Assembly: GCA_900765705.1 (NCBI GenBank)
Contig: CAAFSR010000115.1
Location: 1-9,491 of the forward strand
Reading direction: 5' to 3'
Source of the DNA: an uncultured Faecalibacterium sp.
GTDB lineage: Bacteria; Bacillota; Clostridia; Oscillospirales; Ruminococcaceae
Length of the DNA: 9,491 nucleotides
Below, in pieces: positions 1 through 5,969 of the stretch. Position 1 is the stretch's first letter. Each line of letters starts with the position of its first letter. A program made the position numbers and the translations under genes. The notes under the pieces were generated by a model, which saw only the letters and a program-made list of their open reading frames with translations, did not search any database and was not told where the DNA came from.

Positions 1-708
1 CGTCAGGTCGGTCTGGGCCACGGCAACCTGGGCGCTCGTCTGCTGAGCGAGGACACCACCTGCTTCGCTTTCCTGGCAGGCCACGAGTCTTTTGCTGCTG
101 CTGAGGGTGCTATCGGCATCGCCCGCACCGCAAACAAGGTCCGCAAGACCCCCCTGCGCGTCATCCTGAACGGTCTGGGCAAGGACGCAGCTTACATCAT
201 TTCCCGTATCAACGGCTTCACCTATGTGCAGACCGAGTACGATATCCCCACCCAGACCCTGACTGTGGTCAAGGAGATCCCCTTCTCTGAGGGCGAGCGC
301 GCAGCTGTTAAGTGCTACGGCGCTAACGATGTTATGGAAGGCGTTGCCATCATGAAGAAGGAGGACGTGCAGTGCTCCATCACCGGCAACTCCACCAACC
401 CCGTCCGCTTCCAGCATCTGGTCGCCGGCACCTACAAGAAGTGGGCTAACGAGAACGGCAAGAAGTACTTCTCCGTTGCTTCCGGCGGCGGCACCGGCCG
501 TACCCTGCACCCCGATAACGTGGCTGCAGGCCCCGCTAGCTACGGCCTGACCGACTCTCTGGGCCGCGTGCACGGCGACGCTCAGTTCGCAGGCTCTTCC
601 TCTGTGCCTGCACACGTTGAGATGATGGGCCTGATCGGCATGGGCAACAACCCCATGGTCGGTGCAACCGTCGCTTGCGCTGTTGCAGCTGCTCAGGCTA
701 ACGCCTAA
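1..708 (+). CDS. GGGtGRT-family protein, 3' part (5' end outside window)
   Basis: The frame is open from the first base to TAA at 706-708, giving the last 235 residues. The start lies upstream: family members are about 330 residues as I remember them, so roughly 95 are missing. The diagnostic motif GGGTGRT is read at 484-504, within VASGGGTGRTLHPDN, followed by a well-conserved-looking Gly/Ala-rich C-terminus (GLIGMGNNPMVGATVACAVA). This matches the GGGtGRT protein family (Pfam PF14057, from memory), a soluble cytoplasmic protein of unknown biochemical function. No signal peptide or membrane segment is visible in this part. Codon choice is extremely biased (GGC, GCT, CTG, AAG, ATC, CGT), which usually marks a highly expressed gene. 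An intrinsic terminator follows 21 bases after the stop. The family call is firm; no function can be given. An internal ATG at 226 is not the start, because conserved-looking coding sequence continues upstream of it. Confidence 0.9.
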   Translation, partial: RQVGLGHGNLGARLLSEDTTCFAFLAGHESFAAAEGAIGIARTANKVRKTPLRVILNGLGKDAAYIISRINGFTYVQTEYDIPTQTLTVVKEIPFSEGERAAVKCYGANDVMEGVAIMKKEDVQCSITGNSTNPVRFQHLVAGTYKKWANENGKKYFSVASGGGTGRTLHPDNVAAGPASYGLTDSLGRVHGDAQFAGSSSVPAHVEMMGLIGMGNNPMVGATVACAVAAAQANA

Positions 709-723
709 GTTTTTCCTAAGTTT
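704..723. repeat. short 11-bp-period tandem repeat over the stop codon
   Basis: CCTAAGTTT occurs at 704-712 and again at 715-723. The first copy contains the TAA stop of the GGGtGRT gene and the second puts a TAA in another frame. It looks like a small tandem duplication at the gene end; no function is evident. Confidence 0.4.
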
Positions 724-729
724 CAGCGA

Positions 730-768
730 GGGGGAGTTGCTTTCCGAATGAGCAGCTCTCCCTTTTTT
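730..768 (+). terminator. intrinsic terminator after GGGtGRT gene
   Basis: GGGGGAGTTGCT (730-741) pairs with AGCAGCTCTCCC (751-762) over 12 bp including two G-U pairs. The loop is 9 nt and six T residues follow at 763-768. This is a classic Rho-independent terminator between the GGGtGRT gene and the flavoprotein gene. Only 50 bases separate it from the next start codon. I found no convincing -35/-10 pair there, so the next gene may use a weak promoter overlapping the terminator or partial read-through. Confidence 0.85.
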
Positions 769-818
769 GCTGATAGATATCCGAACACAAGCAACCCAAG
801 CATGAGAAGGAAGAAACA

Positions 819-2738
819 ATGAAAAAGAATCAGATCCGTAAGAGCATGGCTGCGCTGGCCATGGCGGCTGTTGTGAGCGTCAGCCTGCTGGGCTACGGCT
901 GCGGTAGCAAGCCTGCCTCCTCCACCGCAGGCGGCGTGTCCGGCGAGTTTACCGGCACTGCCAAGGGCATGGGCGGCGATGTTACCGTTACCCTGACCCT
1001 GACCGACGGCAAGATCACCGGCTGCACCGCCGAGGGCAAGGACGAGACCCCCGGTATCGGCACCATGGCTCTGGAGCAGCTGCCCGGCGAGATCGCCGAG
1101 AGCGGCAGCATTGCCGTGGACGGCGTGGCCACCGCAACCATCACCTCTGACGCTATCAAGGAGGCTGCTGCCGCTGCTCTGGCCGCAGCCGGCCTGAACG
1201 CTGATGACTACAAGACCGAGGTCAAGGCCGACACGACCAAGGCCGAGGACGCTACCATTGATGCCGACATTGCCATCGTGGGTGCAGGCGGCGCAGGCAT
1301 GACTGCTGCCATCACCGCTGCTGCCGAGGGCAAGAGCGTGGTCATTCTGGAAAGCCAGCCCATGGTGGGCGGCAACTCCGTGCGCGCTACCGGCGGCATG
1401 AACGCCGGCAAGACCGTGTATCAGGACGAGAACGAGTTCGGCGAGTCCGCAGGCGTGGAAAAGACCCTGAAGACCGCTGCTGAAAAGTACGCCGACAACG
1501 CCACCATCACCGCTCTGGCCAAGACTGTGTCTGAGCAGTGGGCAGCTTATCAGGCAGACCCCAAGGGCTACTTCGACTCTGTGGAGCTGATGGAGCTGGA
1601 TACCATGATCGGCGGCAAGGGCATCAATGACCCCGCTCTGGTGGAGACCCTGTGCTCCGACAGTGCTGACGCCATTGACTGGCTGGACGAGCACGGCATC
1701 ACCCTGCACAGCGTTTCCAGCTTTGGCGGCGCATCCGTCAAGCGCATCCATCGCCCCGTGAATGCTGAGGGCAAGACCGTTTCTGTGGGTTCTTACATGA
1801 TCCCCCTGCTGCAGGAGAACTGCGACAAGGCCGGCGTGCAGACCCTGCTGAACACCACTGCTACCGAGCTGCTGACCGATGCAAAGGGCGCAGTTGTGGG
1901 CGTGAAAGCTACCGGTTCCACCGGCGAGACCATCACCGTGAATGCCAAGGCTGTGGTGCTGACCACCGGCGGCTTCGGCGCAAATCTGGAGATGGTCACC
2001 GAGTATAAGCCCGAGCTGAAGGGCTTTATGACCACCAACGCCGCAGGCGCACAGGGTCAGGGCATTGAGATGGCTACCGCTGTGGGCGCTGACACTGTGG
2101 ACATGGACCAGATCCAGATTCACCCCACCGTGGAGGCAAACACTGCTGCTCTGATCACCGAGGGTCTGCGCGGCGACGGCGCTATCCTCGTCAACGCCGA
2201 GGGCAAGCGCTTCATCGACGAAGTGGGCACCCGTGACGTGGTTTCCGCTGCCGAGATCGCACAGACCGGCAGCTACAGCTGGCTGGTGGTGGATCAGGCT
2301 ATGGCCGATGCCTCCAGCGTCATTCAGGGCTACATCAAGAAGGGCTACACCGTGACCGGCCAGACCTACGAGGAGCTGGCAAAGGCCATGGGCGTGGACG
2401 AGGCTGCTTTTGCCGAGACCATGAAGACCTGGAACGGCTACGTTGAGGCCAAGAACGACCCCGACTTTGGCCGTACCAGCTTTGCCAAGACTCTGGACAC
2501 CGCTCCGTACTACGCCATCAAGGTTACCGCAGGCGTGCACCACACCATGGGCGGCCTGAAGATCAACACCAACACCGAGGTGCTGAAGGCTGACGGCTCT
2601 GTGATCCCCGGCCTGTTCGCAGCAGGTGAGGTGACCGGCGGCGTGCACGGCGCAAACCGTCTGGGCGGCAACGCTGTGGCCGACTTTACCGTCTTTGGCC
2701 GTATTGCTGGTGCTGCTGCCAGCAAGTACGCTGCATGA
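819..2738 (+). CDS. secreted FMN-binding/FAD fumarate-reductase-like lipoprotein
   Basis: A 639-residue extracytoplasmic flavoprotein of the flavocytochrome c/fumarate reductase family. Start: ATG 819, with AAGGA at 807-811 seven bases upstream. Residues 1-27 are a signal peptide and Cys28 (LLGYGCGS) is the probable lipid anchor, although the lipobox is atypical. Residues 41-125 form an FMN_bind domain (PF04205) with the motif DGVATATITS at 101-110, where Thr107 is the likely site of covalent FMN attachment by ApbE. Residues 148-639 form an FAD_binding_2 reductase: GAGGAG at 155-160, Glu178 for the adenosine ribose, and the C-terminal HHTMGG and GANRLGGNA motifs. Compared from memory with Shewanella Fcc3, the catalytic set is present at a constant offset of 70: His435, Glu448, Arg451, Arg472 (proton-donor Arg), His574, Arg614. 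There is no haem-binding CXXCH, so electrons would arrive through the FMN domain, as in Gram-positive extracellular reductases. Fumarate is the most likely substrate; urocanate or another enoate cannot be excluded. Codon bias suggests high expression. No ApbE gene is in the window. Confidence 0.92.
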   Translation: MKKNQIRKSMAALAMAAVVSVSLLGYGCGSKPASSTAGGVSGEFTGTAKGMGGDVTVTLTLTDGKITGCTAEGKDETPGIGTMALEQLPGEIAESGSIAVDGVATATITSDAIKEAAAAALAAAGLNADDYKTEVKADTTKAEDATIDADIAIVGAGGAGMTAAITAAAEGKSVVILESQPMVGGNSVRATGGMNAGKTVYQDENEFGESAGVEKTLKTAAEKYADNATITALAKTVSEQWAAYQADPKGYFDSVELMELDTMIGGKGINDPALVETLCSDSADAIDWLDEHGITLHSVSSFGGASVKRIHRPVNAEGKTVSVGSYMIPLLQENCDKAGVQTLLNTTATELLTDAKGAVVGVKATGSTGETITVNAKAVVLTTGGFGANLEMVTEYKPELKGFMTTNAAGAQGQGIEMATAVGADTVDMDQIQIHPTVEANTAALITEGLRGDGAILVNAEGKRFIDEVGTRDVVSAAEIAQTGSYSWLVVDQAMADASSVIQGYIKKGYTVTGQTYEELAKAMGVDEAAFAETMKTWNGYVEAKNDPDFGRTSFAKTLDTAPYYAIKVTAGVHHTMGGLKINTNTEVLKADGSVIPGLFAAGEVTGGVHGANRLGGNAVADFTVFGRIAGAAASKYAA

Positions 2739-3136
2739 GCATAAAGCAAAAAAGCTCTGACACCGCTGCCGTAAAGAGCAGTGCGTGGAAGAAAAACCTG
2801 ATTTTCGTGCTGGTGGTGCTGGCGCTTGCCGCAGGTGTTTTTCTTGCGGTGCGTGCGCAGCACCCCGCCAAGGGCAGCGGCCTGCAGGCTGTTGTGGATT
2901 TCGGTGACGGCGTTACCGAGACTGTGCCCCTTGCGCAGGAGCATGATTATCTGTACGAGGTAGGGGACTACATTGTGCACCTGCAGGTAAAGGATGGAGC
3001 CATCGCGTTTTTGGACAGTCAGTGCCCGGACCATGTCTGTGAGCAATTCGGCTGGCTGGACAAGGACGGCGCATGGGCCGCCTGTGTACCCGCAGGGGTA
3101 TATGTGGTGGTAGAACCCACCGCAGACGCAGGGTAA
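2735..3136 (+). CDS. NusG domain II-containing membrane-anchored protein
   Basis: A 133-residue protein with a short basic N-terminus, one hydrophobic segment (about 21-41, following Lys19-Lys20) and an outward-facing domain at about 50-128. That domain resembles NusG_II (PF07009): a QAVVDFGDG strand, GDYIVHLQVKDG, then SQCPDHVCEQFGWL and a C-V-P-A turn with Cys97, Cys102 and Cys117. Despite the name, these stand-alone proteins are not transcription factors; in Firmicutes they are small membrane proteins, often near flavin/redox or isoprenoid genes (recalled, not checked). The ATG overlaps the TGA of the flavoprotein gene (ATGA at 2735-2738) and no Shine-Dalgarno sequence is visible, so it is probably translated by reinitiation and co-produced with the reductase. 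A role as membrane partner or electron-transfer accessory of that reductase is inference. The three cysteines could form a disulfide or bind metal. Confidence 0.85.
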   Translation: MSIKQKSSDTAAVKSSAWKKNLIFVLVVLALAAGVFLAVRAQHPAKGSGLQAVVDFGDGVTETVPLAQEHDYLYEVGDYIVHLQVKDGAIAFLDSQCPDHVCEQFGWLDKDGAWAACVPAGVYVVVEPTADAG

Positions 3137-3184
3137 AAAAGAACAGATCAGCCGGGCCTTCGGGCCCGGCTGATCTTCTTTTTT
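3135..3184 (+). terminator. strong intrinsic terminator, possibly bidirectional
   Basis: GATCAGCCGGGCC (3146-3158), loop TTCG, GGCCCGGCTGATC (3163-3175) form a perfect 13-bp stem. The flanks AAAAAAGAA (3135-3143) and TTCTTTTTT (3176-3184) are also perfectly complementary, extending the helix past a CA bulge. The T-rich tail suits termination on the + strand and the A-run gives the mirror signal on the other strand. The hairpin base overlaps the stop codon of the NusG-II gene and ends the reductase unit. Confidence 0.95.
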
Positions 3185-3325
3185 ACAGGAAGGAGAGCAG
3201 GAAAGAGGCCGTTTGGATCGTATTATAAAAGGATATGCAGCGGCTCAAAAGCGCACAGGGAAAGCCATTCTTTGTTAAAAAAGTCTGAAACTTTGTGGAA
3301 ATGCCGTGAAACGAAAAACGGACGC
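3185..3325. other. intergenic stretch upstream of the efflux operon
   Basis: About 140 bases, more AT-rich than the genes, with no supportable open frame on either strand. TATTATAAAA at 3221-3230 resembles a -10 region but has no fitting -35 element. TGAAAC occurs twice (3286-3291 and 3307-3312), 21 bp apart and just upstream of the proposed promoter, so the stretch may hold regulator-binding sites. Nothing firmer can be said. Confidence 0.4.
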
Positions 3326-3354
3326 TTGTGCAACGGGACAAAATGCGTTACACT
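3326..3354 (+). promoter_or_regulatory. candidate sigma-A promoter of the MacAB-like/SLH operon
   Basis: TTGTGC (3326-3331) and TACACT (3349-3354) are separated by 17 bases, the ideal spacing. They match the TTGACA/TATAAT consensus at 3/6 and 4/6 positions. It is the best hexamer pair in the leader. An alternative is GGGACA (3335-3340) with TATAAG (3360-3365), whose 19-base spacing is poorer. Transcription would begin near 3361, giving a 5' UTR of about 70 bases. Confidence 0.45.
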
Positions 3355-3374
3355 ACCAATATAAGTCTCCGATG

Positions 3375-3396
3375 GGTGCTTTTGCAAAAAAGTGCC
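3375..3396 (+). promoter_or_regulatory. 5'-UTR hairpin upstream of the adaptor gene
   Basis: GGTGCTTTT (3375-3383) pairs with AAAAGTGCC (3388-3396) through 9 bp, including two G-U wobbles, around a GCAA tetraloop. No T-run follows, so it is not a terminator. It lies between the candidate promoter and the ribosome-binding site and could affect RNA stability or translation; that role is inference. Confidence 0.3.
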
Positions 3397-3413
3397 TTGT
3401 CATAAAAGAACCT

Positions 3414-3420
3414 AGGAGGA
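3414..3420 (+). promoter_or_regulatory. strong Shine-Dalgarno site of the adaptor gene
   Basis: AGGAGGA sits 9 bases before ATG 3430 and is almost fully complementary to the 16S rRNA tail, which fixes the start of the adaptor gene. Confidence 0.85.
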
Positions 3421-3429
3421 ACGGCAAGA

Positions 3430-5205
3430 ATGATCTGGAACAAGTCTAAACAGCCCGCCGACCCGCAGCAGGGCGCAGCTGCACCCCAGAAGGGCGGCGC
3501 TGCGGCGTTTGCCCAAAAAAACTGGAAGTGGCTGGTGCCGGTGGCTATCGTGGTGCTGGCAGGCGGCTGGTGGCTGCTCAAGCCCAAAAGCGCAAAACCT
3601 GCCAACGTGGATACTTCCTATACGGAAGCCATGCCCGAGACCCGGAATGTTTCCAACACGCTCAGCGGCACAGGCACTTTGAAGCCCGCCAATACTTACA
3701 GCGTCAAATCGCTGGTGTCCGGCAAGGTGCTGACCGGCAGCTTTGAGGAGGGCGATATCGTGGAGGAGGGCACTGTGCTCTACACGGTGGATTCCTCCGA
3801 CGCCACCACCAAGGTGGAGCAGGCAGCCATCACCCTGCAGCAGGCGCAGCGCAGCTACGATAAGACCGCAGACCGCCAGTATATCCGCGCCGAGGTGGCC
3901 GGCATCGTCAGCAGCCTGAAGGTGAACAAGGGCGATGAGGTAAAGAGCGGTCAGGAAGTGGCCGTGGTACGGGACAGCTCCAAGATGAATCTGGTGCTGG
4001 AGTTCCCGGCTGCGGATGCTGCCAACTTCTCGGTCGGTCAGACCGCCGAGGTGACGCTGGACGGCACCTTTGAGGTGCTGCCCGGCACCATTACCGCCGT
4101 TACCGGCACCGATGCGCTGAGCACCGGCAACCTGCTTACCCGCACCGTGACCATCGCGGTGTTCAATGCGGGCGGCCTGACCACGGCACAGGCAGCTACG
4201 GCTACCATCAACGGGGTAAGCTGTATTGCTGCGGCAAACTTCCAGTATCAGGCCGAGCGCACCCTGACTGCGCTGGCTTCCGGCACCGTGACCGCCATCA
4301 ATGTGCGGGAGGGCGGCAGCGTGAACAAGGATGACATCATCCTGACCCTCAGCGGTGAGGATCTGACCGAGTCCATCCAGTCTGCCTCCGAGACCCTGCG
4401 CGGTGCACAGCTGTCCATGGAGAATCTGCAGGATGCCATGAGCAACTACACCATCACCTCGCCCATCAGCGGCACCATCATCGAAAAAAATGCCAAGGTG
4501 GGCGATGCCCTGAGCACCGGCACTGACCTGTGCACGATCTACGACCTGAGCTATCTGGAAATGACCATCAACGTGGACGAGCTGCAGGTCAGCAGTCTGA
4601 AGGTGGGGCAGACCGTGCAGGTGACTGCAGACGCCGTGAAGGATAAGACCTACGAGGGCGTGGTCACCCGTGTGTCCATGAAGGGCGATACCAGCGGCGG
4701 CACCACTACCTACCCGGTGAGCGTGCGCATTGACGAGACCACTGGCCTGCGCCCGGGCATGAACGCCAACGCCGAGATCGTGGTGGCACAGGCCAAAAAC
4801 GCGCTCACCGTGCCCAACGCCGCCATCGTGCGGGGCAGCTATGTGCTGGTGCGGCAGGATTCGCCCAGCGCCGTGAACGCCGATGCCTCCATGAGCGCAC
4901 CGGAGGGCTATGTGTACGTCAAGGTCAAGACCGGCGTCAGCGACGACAACTATACGCAGGTGACCAGCGGTCTGTCCGAGAGCGACACCATCGCCTACGA
5001 CCCCAGCTCTGTGAGCAGCGACAGCTACTATGACTACGGCGGCTACGACTACTCTGACGGCGAAGTGATCGGCGGGGCAGACCTTGCCGAGGGCGGCGAG
5101 GAGATGCTGCCCGAGGAGACCGAAAACAGTGAGGAACCTGCAGCAGACGAAGAGCCCGCAGACGGCATCGACCCCGCCGAGGCCGGCGCGGTCGTGGTGA
5201 ATTGA
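3430..5205 (+). CDS. MacA/HlyD-like efflux adaptor with duplicated module
   Basis: A 591-residue membrane-fusion (periplasmic adaptor-type) protein that would connect to the ABC transporter encoded next. Residues 1-32 are a Gln/Ala-rich cytoplasmic head and 33-50 a single membrane anchor; the rest is outside. Two similar units follow. Unit 1 (about 91-235) has a lipoyl half at SGKV (97-100), a short helical stretch rich in Gln/Ala, a second lipoyl half at VAGIV (156-160) and a barrel with VGQT (202-205). Unit 2 (about 278-426) has the same order: SGTV (284-287), helix 313-339, SPISGTI (344-350), VGQT (392-395). A MacA-type membrane-proximal region (RPGMNANAEIVV, VPNAAIV) follows at about 440-510. 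The tail (about 530-591) is rich in Asp, Glu, Ser and Tyr. Typical MacA proteins have one unit and about 370-400 residues, so this one is enlarged. A monoderm cell has no TolC partner, so the adaptor probably acts at the membrane or wall. It is the first gene of its operon, and its stop is 14 bases from the ATPase gene. Confidence 0.9.
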   Translation: MIWNKSKQPADPQQGAAAPQKGGAAAFAQKNWKWLVPVAIVVLAGGWWLLKPKSAKPANVDTSYTEAMPETRNVSNTLSGTGTLKPANTYSVKSLVSGKVLTGSFEEGDIVEEGTVLYTVDSSDATTKVEQAAITLQQAQRSYDKTADRQYIRAEVAGIVSSLKVNKGDEVKSGQEVAVVRDSSKMNLVLEFPAADAANFSVGQTAEVTLDGTFEVLPGTITAVTGTDALSTGNLLTRTVTIAVFNAGGLTTAQAATATINGVSCIAAANFQYQAERTLTALASGTVTAINVREGGSVNKDDIILTLSGEDLTESIQSASETLRGAQLSMENLQDAMSNYTITSPISGTIIEKNAKVGDALSTGTDLCTIYDLSYLEMTINVDELQVSSLKVGQTVQVTADAVKDKTYEGVVTRVSMKGDTSGGTTTYPVSVRIDETTGLRPGMNANAEIVVAQAKNALTVPNAAIVRGSYVLVRQDSPSAVNADASMSAPEGYVYVKVKTGVSDDNYTQVTSGLSESDTIAYDPSSVSSDSYYDYGGYDYSDGEVIGGADLAEGGEEMLPEETENSEEPAADEEPADGIDPAEAGAVVVN

Positions 5206-5219
5206 CGCAGGAGGGTTGA

Positions 5220-5969
5220 ATGAGCGCTCTGATCGAGTTTGATGCGGTCTGCAAGTATTACCAGATGGGCGATACTACGGTAAAGGCTGCCGACCACATC
5301 ACCATGAAAATCGAAAAAGGCGAGTTCGTTGCCATCGTGGGTCAGTCCGGTTCGGGCAAATCCACCTGCATGAACATCATCGGCTGCCTGGATGTGCCTA
5401 CCCACGGTACATACCGGCTCAACGGCCGGGATGTGGGCAAGATGAACCGCAACGAGCTGGCAGCCATCCGCAACGAGATGCTGGGCTTTATCTTCCAGCA
5501 GTACAACCTGCTGCCCAAGCTGAACCTGATGGAAAACGTGGAGGTGCCGCTGGTGTATGCAGGCATCTCCCGCGCCGAGCGCCACATCCGCGCCCGGGAG
5601 GTGCTGGAGCAGGTGGGGCTTGGCGATAAGCTGAAAAACCGTCCCAACCAGCTTTCCGGCGGTCAGCAGCAGCGCGTGTCCATTGCACGCGCACTGGTGC
5701 GCAACCCGCCGGTCATTCTGGCAGACGAGCCCACCGGCGCGCTGGACTCCCATACCGGCCGCGAGGTGCTGGGGCTTTTGCAGCAGCTGCACAAGCAGGG
5801 ACACACTGTGGTGCTGATCACCCACGACAACTCCATTGCGGTGCAGGCCGACCGCATCATCCGGCTGGAGGACGGTCAGGTGGTGTATGACGGCGACTCC
5901 CACGCACCGGAGGCCATGGTGCAGCCCACCCTGCTGCCCGAAACGCCGGAAAAGGAGGAACAGGCATGA
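5220..5969 (+). CDS. MacB/LolD-type ABC transporter ATPase
   Basis: A 249-residue cytoplasmic nucleotide-binding subunit with every ABC motif intact: Walker A GQSGSGKST (41-49), Q-loop Gln93 (IFQQYNLLP), signature LSGGQQQR (145-152), Walker B VILADEP (165-171), D-loop ALD (174-176), H-loop His202. The IFQQYNLLP and NQLSGGQQQRVSIARAL wording is typical of the MacB/LolD/SalX branch, which powers mechanotransmission-type permeases rather than classical importers. It hydrolyses ATP to drive the permease encoded next. AGGAGGG at 5209-5215 lies only 4 bases before ATG 5220. That is tight but acceptable, and the first strand (LIEFDAVCKYY) requires this start. It ends in a short charged tail and overlaps the permease gene by 4 bases. 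Confidence 0.96.
   Translation: MSALIEFDAVCKYYQMGDTTVKAADHITMKIEKGEFVAIVGQSGSGKSTCMNIIGCLDVPTHGTYRLNGRDVGKMNRNELAAIRNEMLGFIFQQYNLLPKLNLMENVEVPLVYAGISRAERHIRAREVLEQVGLGDKLKNRPNQLSGGQQQRVSIARALVRNPPVILADEPTGALDSHTGREVLGLLQQLHKQGHTVVLITHDNSIAVQADRIIRLEDGQVVYDGDSHAPEAMVQPTLLPETPEKEEQA

Noticed and set aside
226..228. ATG 226 as start of the GGGtGRT gene
   Set aside because: The frame is open to base 1 with convincing coding sequence and the same codon bias, so this is an internal Met of a gene truncated by the window.
723..2648. 641-codon open frame on the minus strand opposite the flavoprotein gene
   Set aside because: It lies antisense to a gene with clear domains, its translation is a low-complexity mix of His, Gly, Ala and Leu with no recognisable motif, and long antisense frames are expected where codon use is this biased and GC-rich.
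819..2738. cytoplasmic succinate dehydrogenase/fumarate reductase subunit A
   Set aside because: The signal peptide, the FMN_bind domain, the HHTMGG/GANRLGGNA wording and the absence of an iron-sulfur subunit gene next to it point to the soluble flavocytochrome c-type family instead.
3221..3230. TATTATAAAA as the -10 element of the adaptor operon
   Set aside because: No -35-like hexamer lies 16-18 bases upstream, and the implied leader would be about 200 bases; the 3326-3354 pair fits better.
5049..5903. 284-codon open frame on the minus strand opposite the ABC ATPase gene
   Set aside because: It is a shadow of the strongly supported ATPase and adaptor coding sequence, with no ribosome-binding site and no recognisable protein features.
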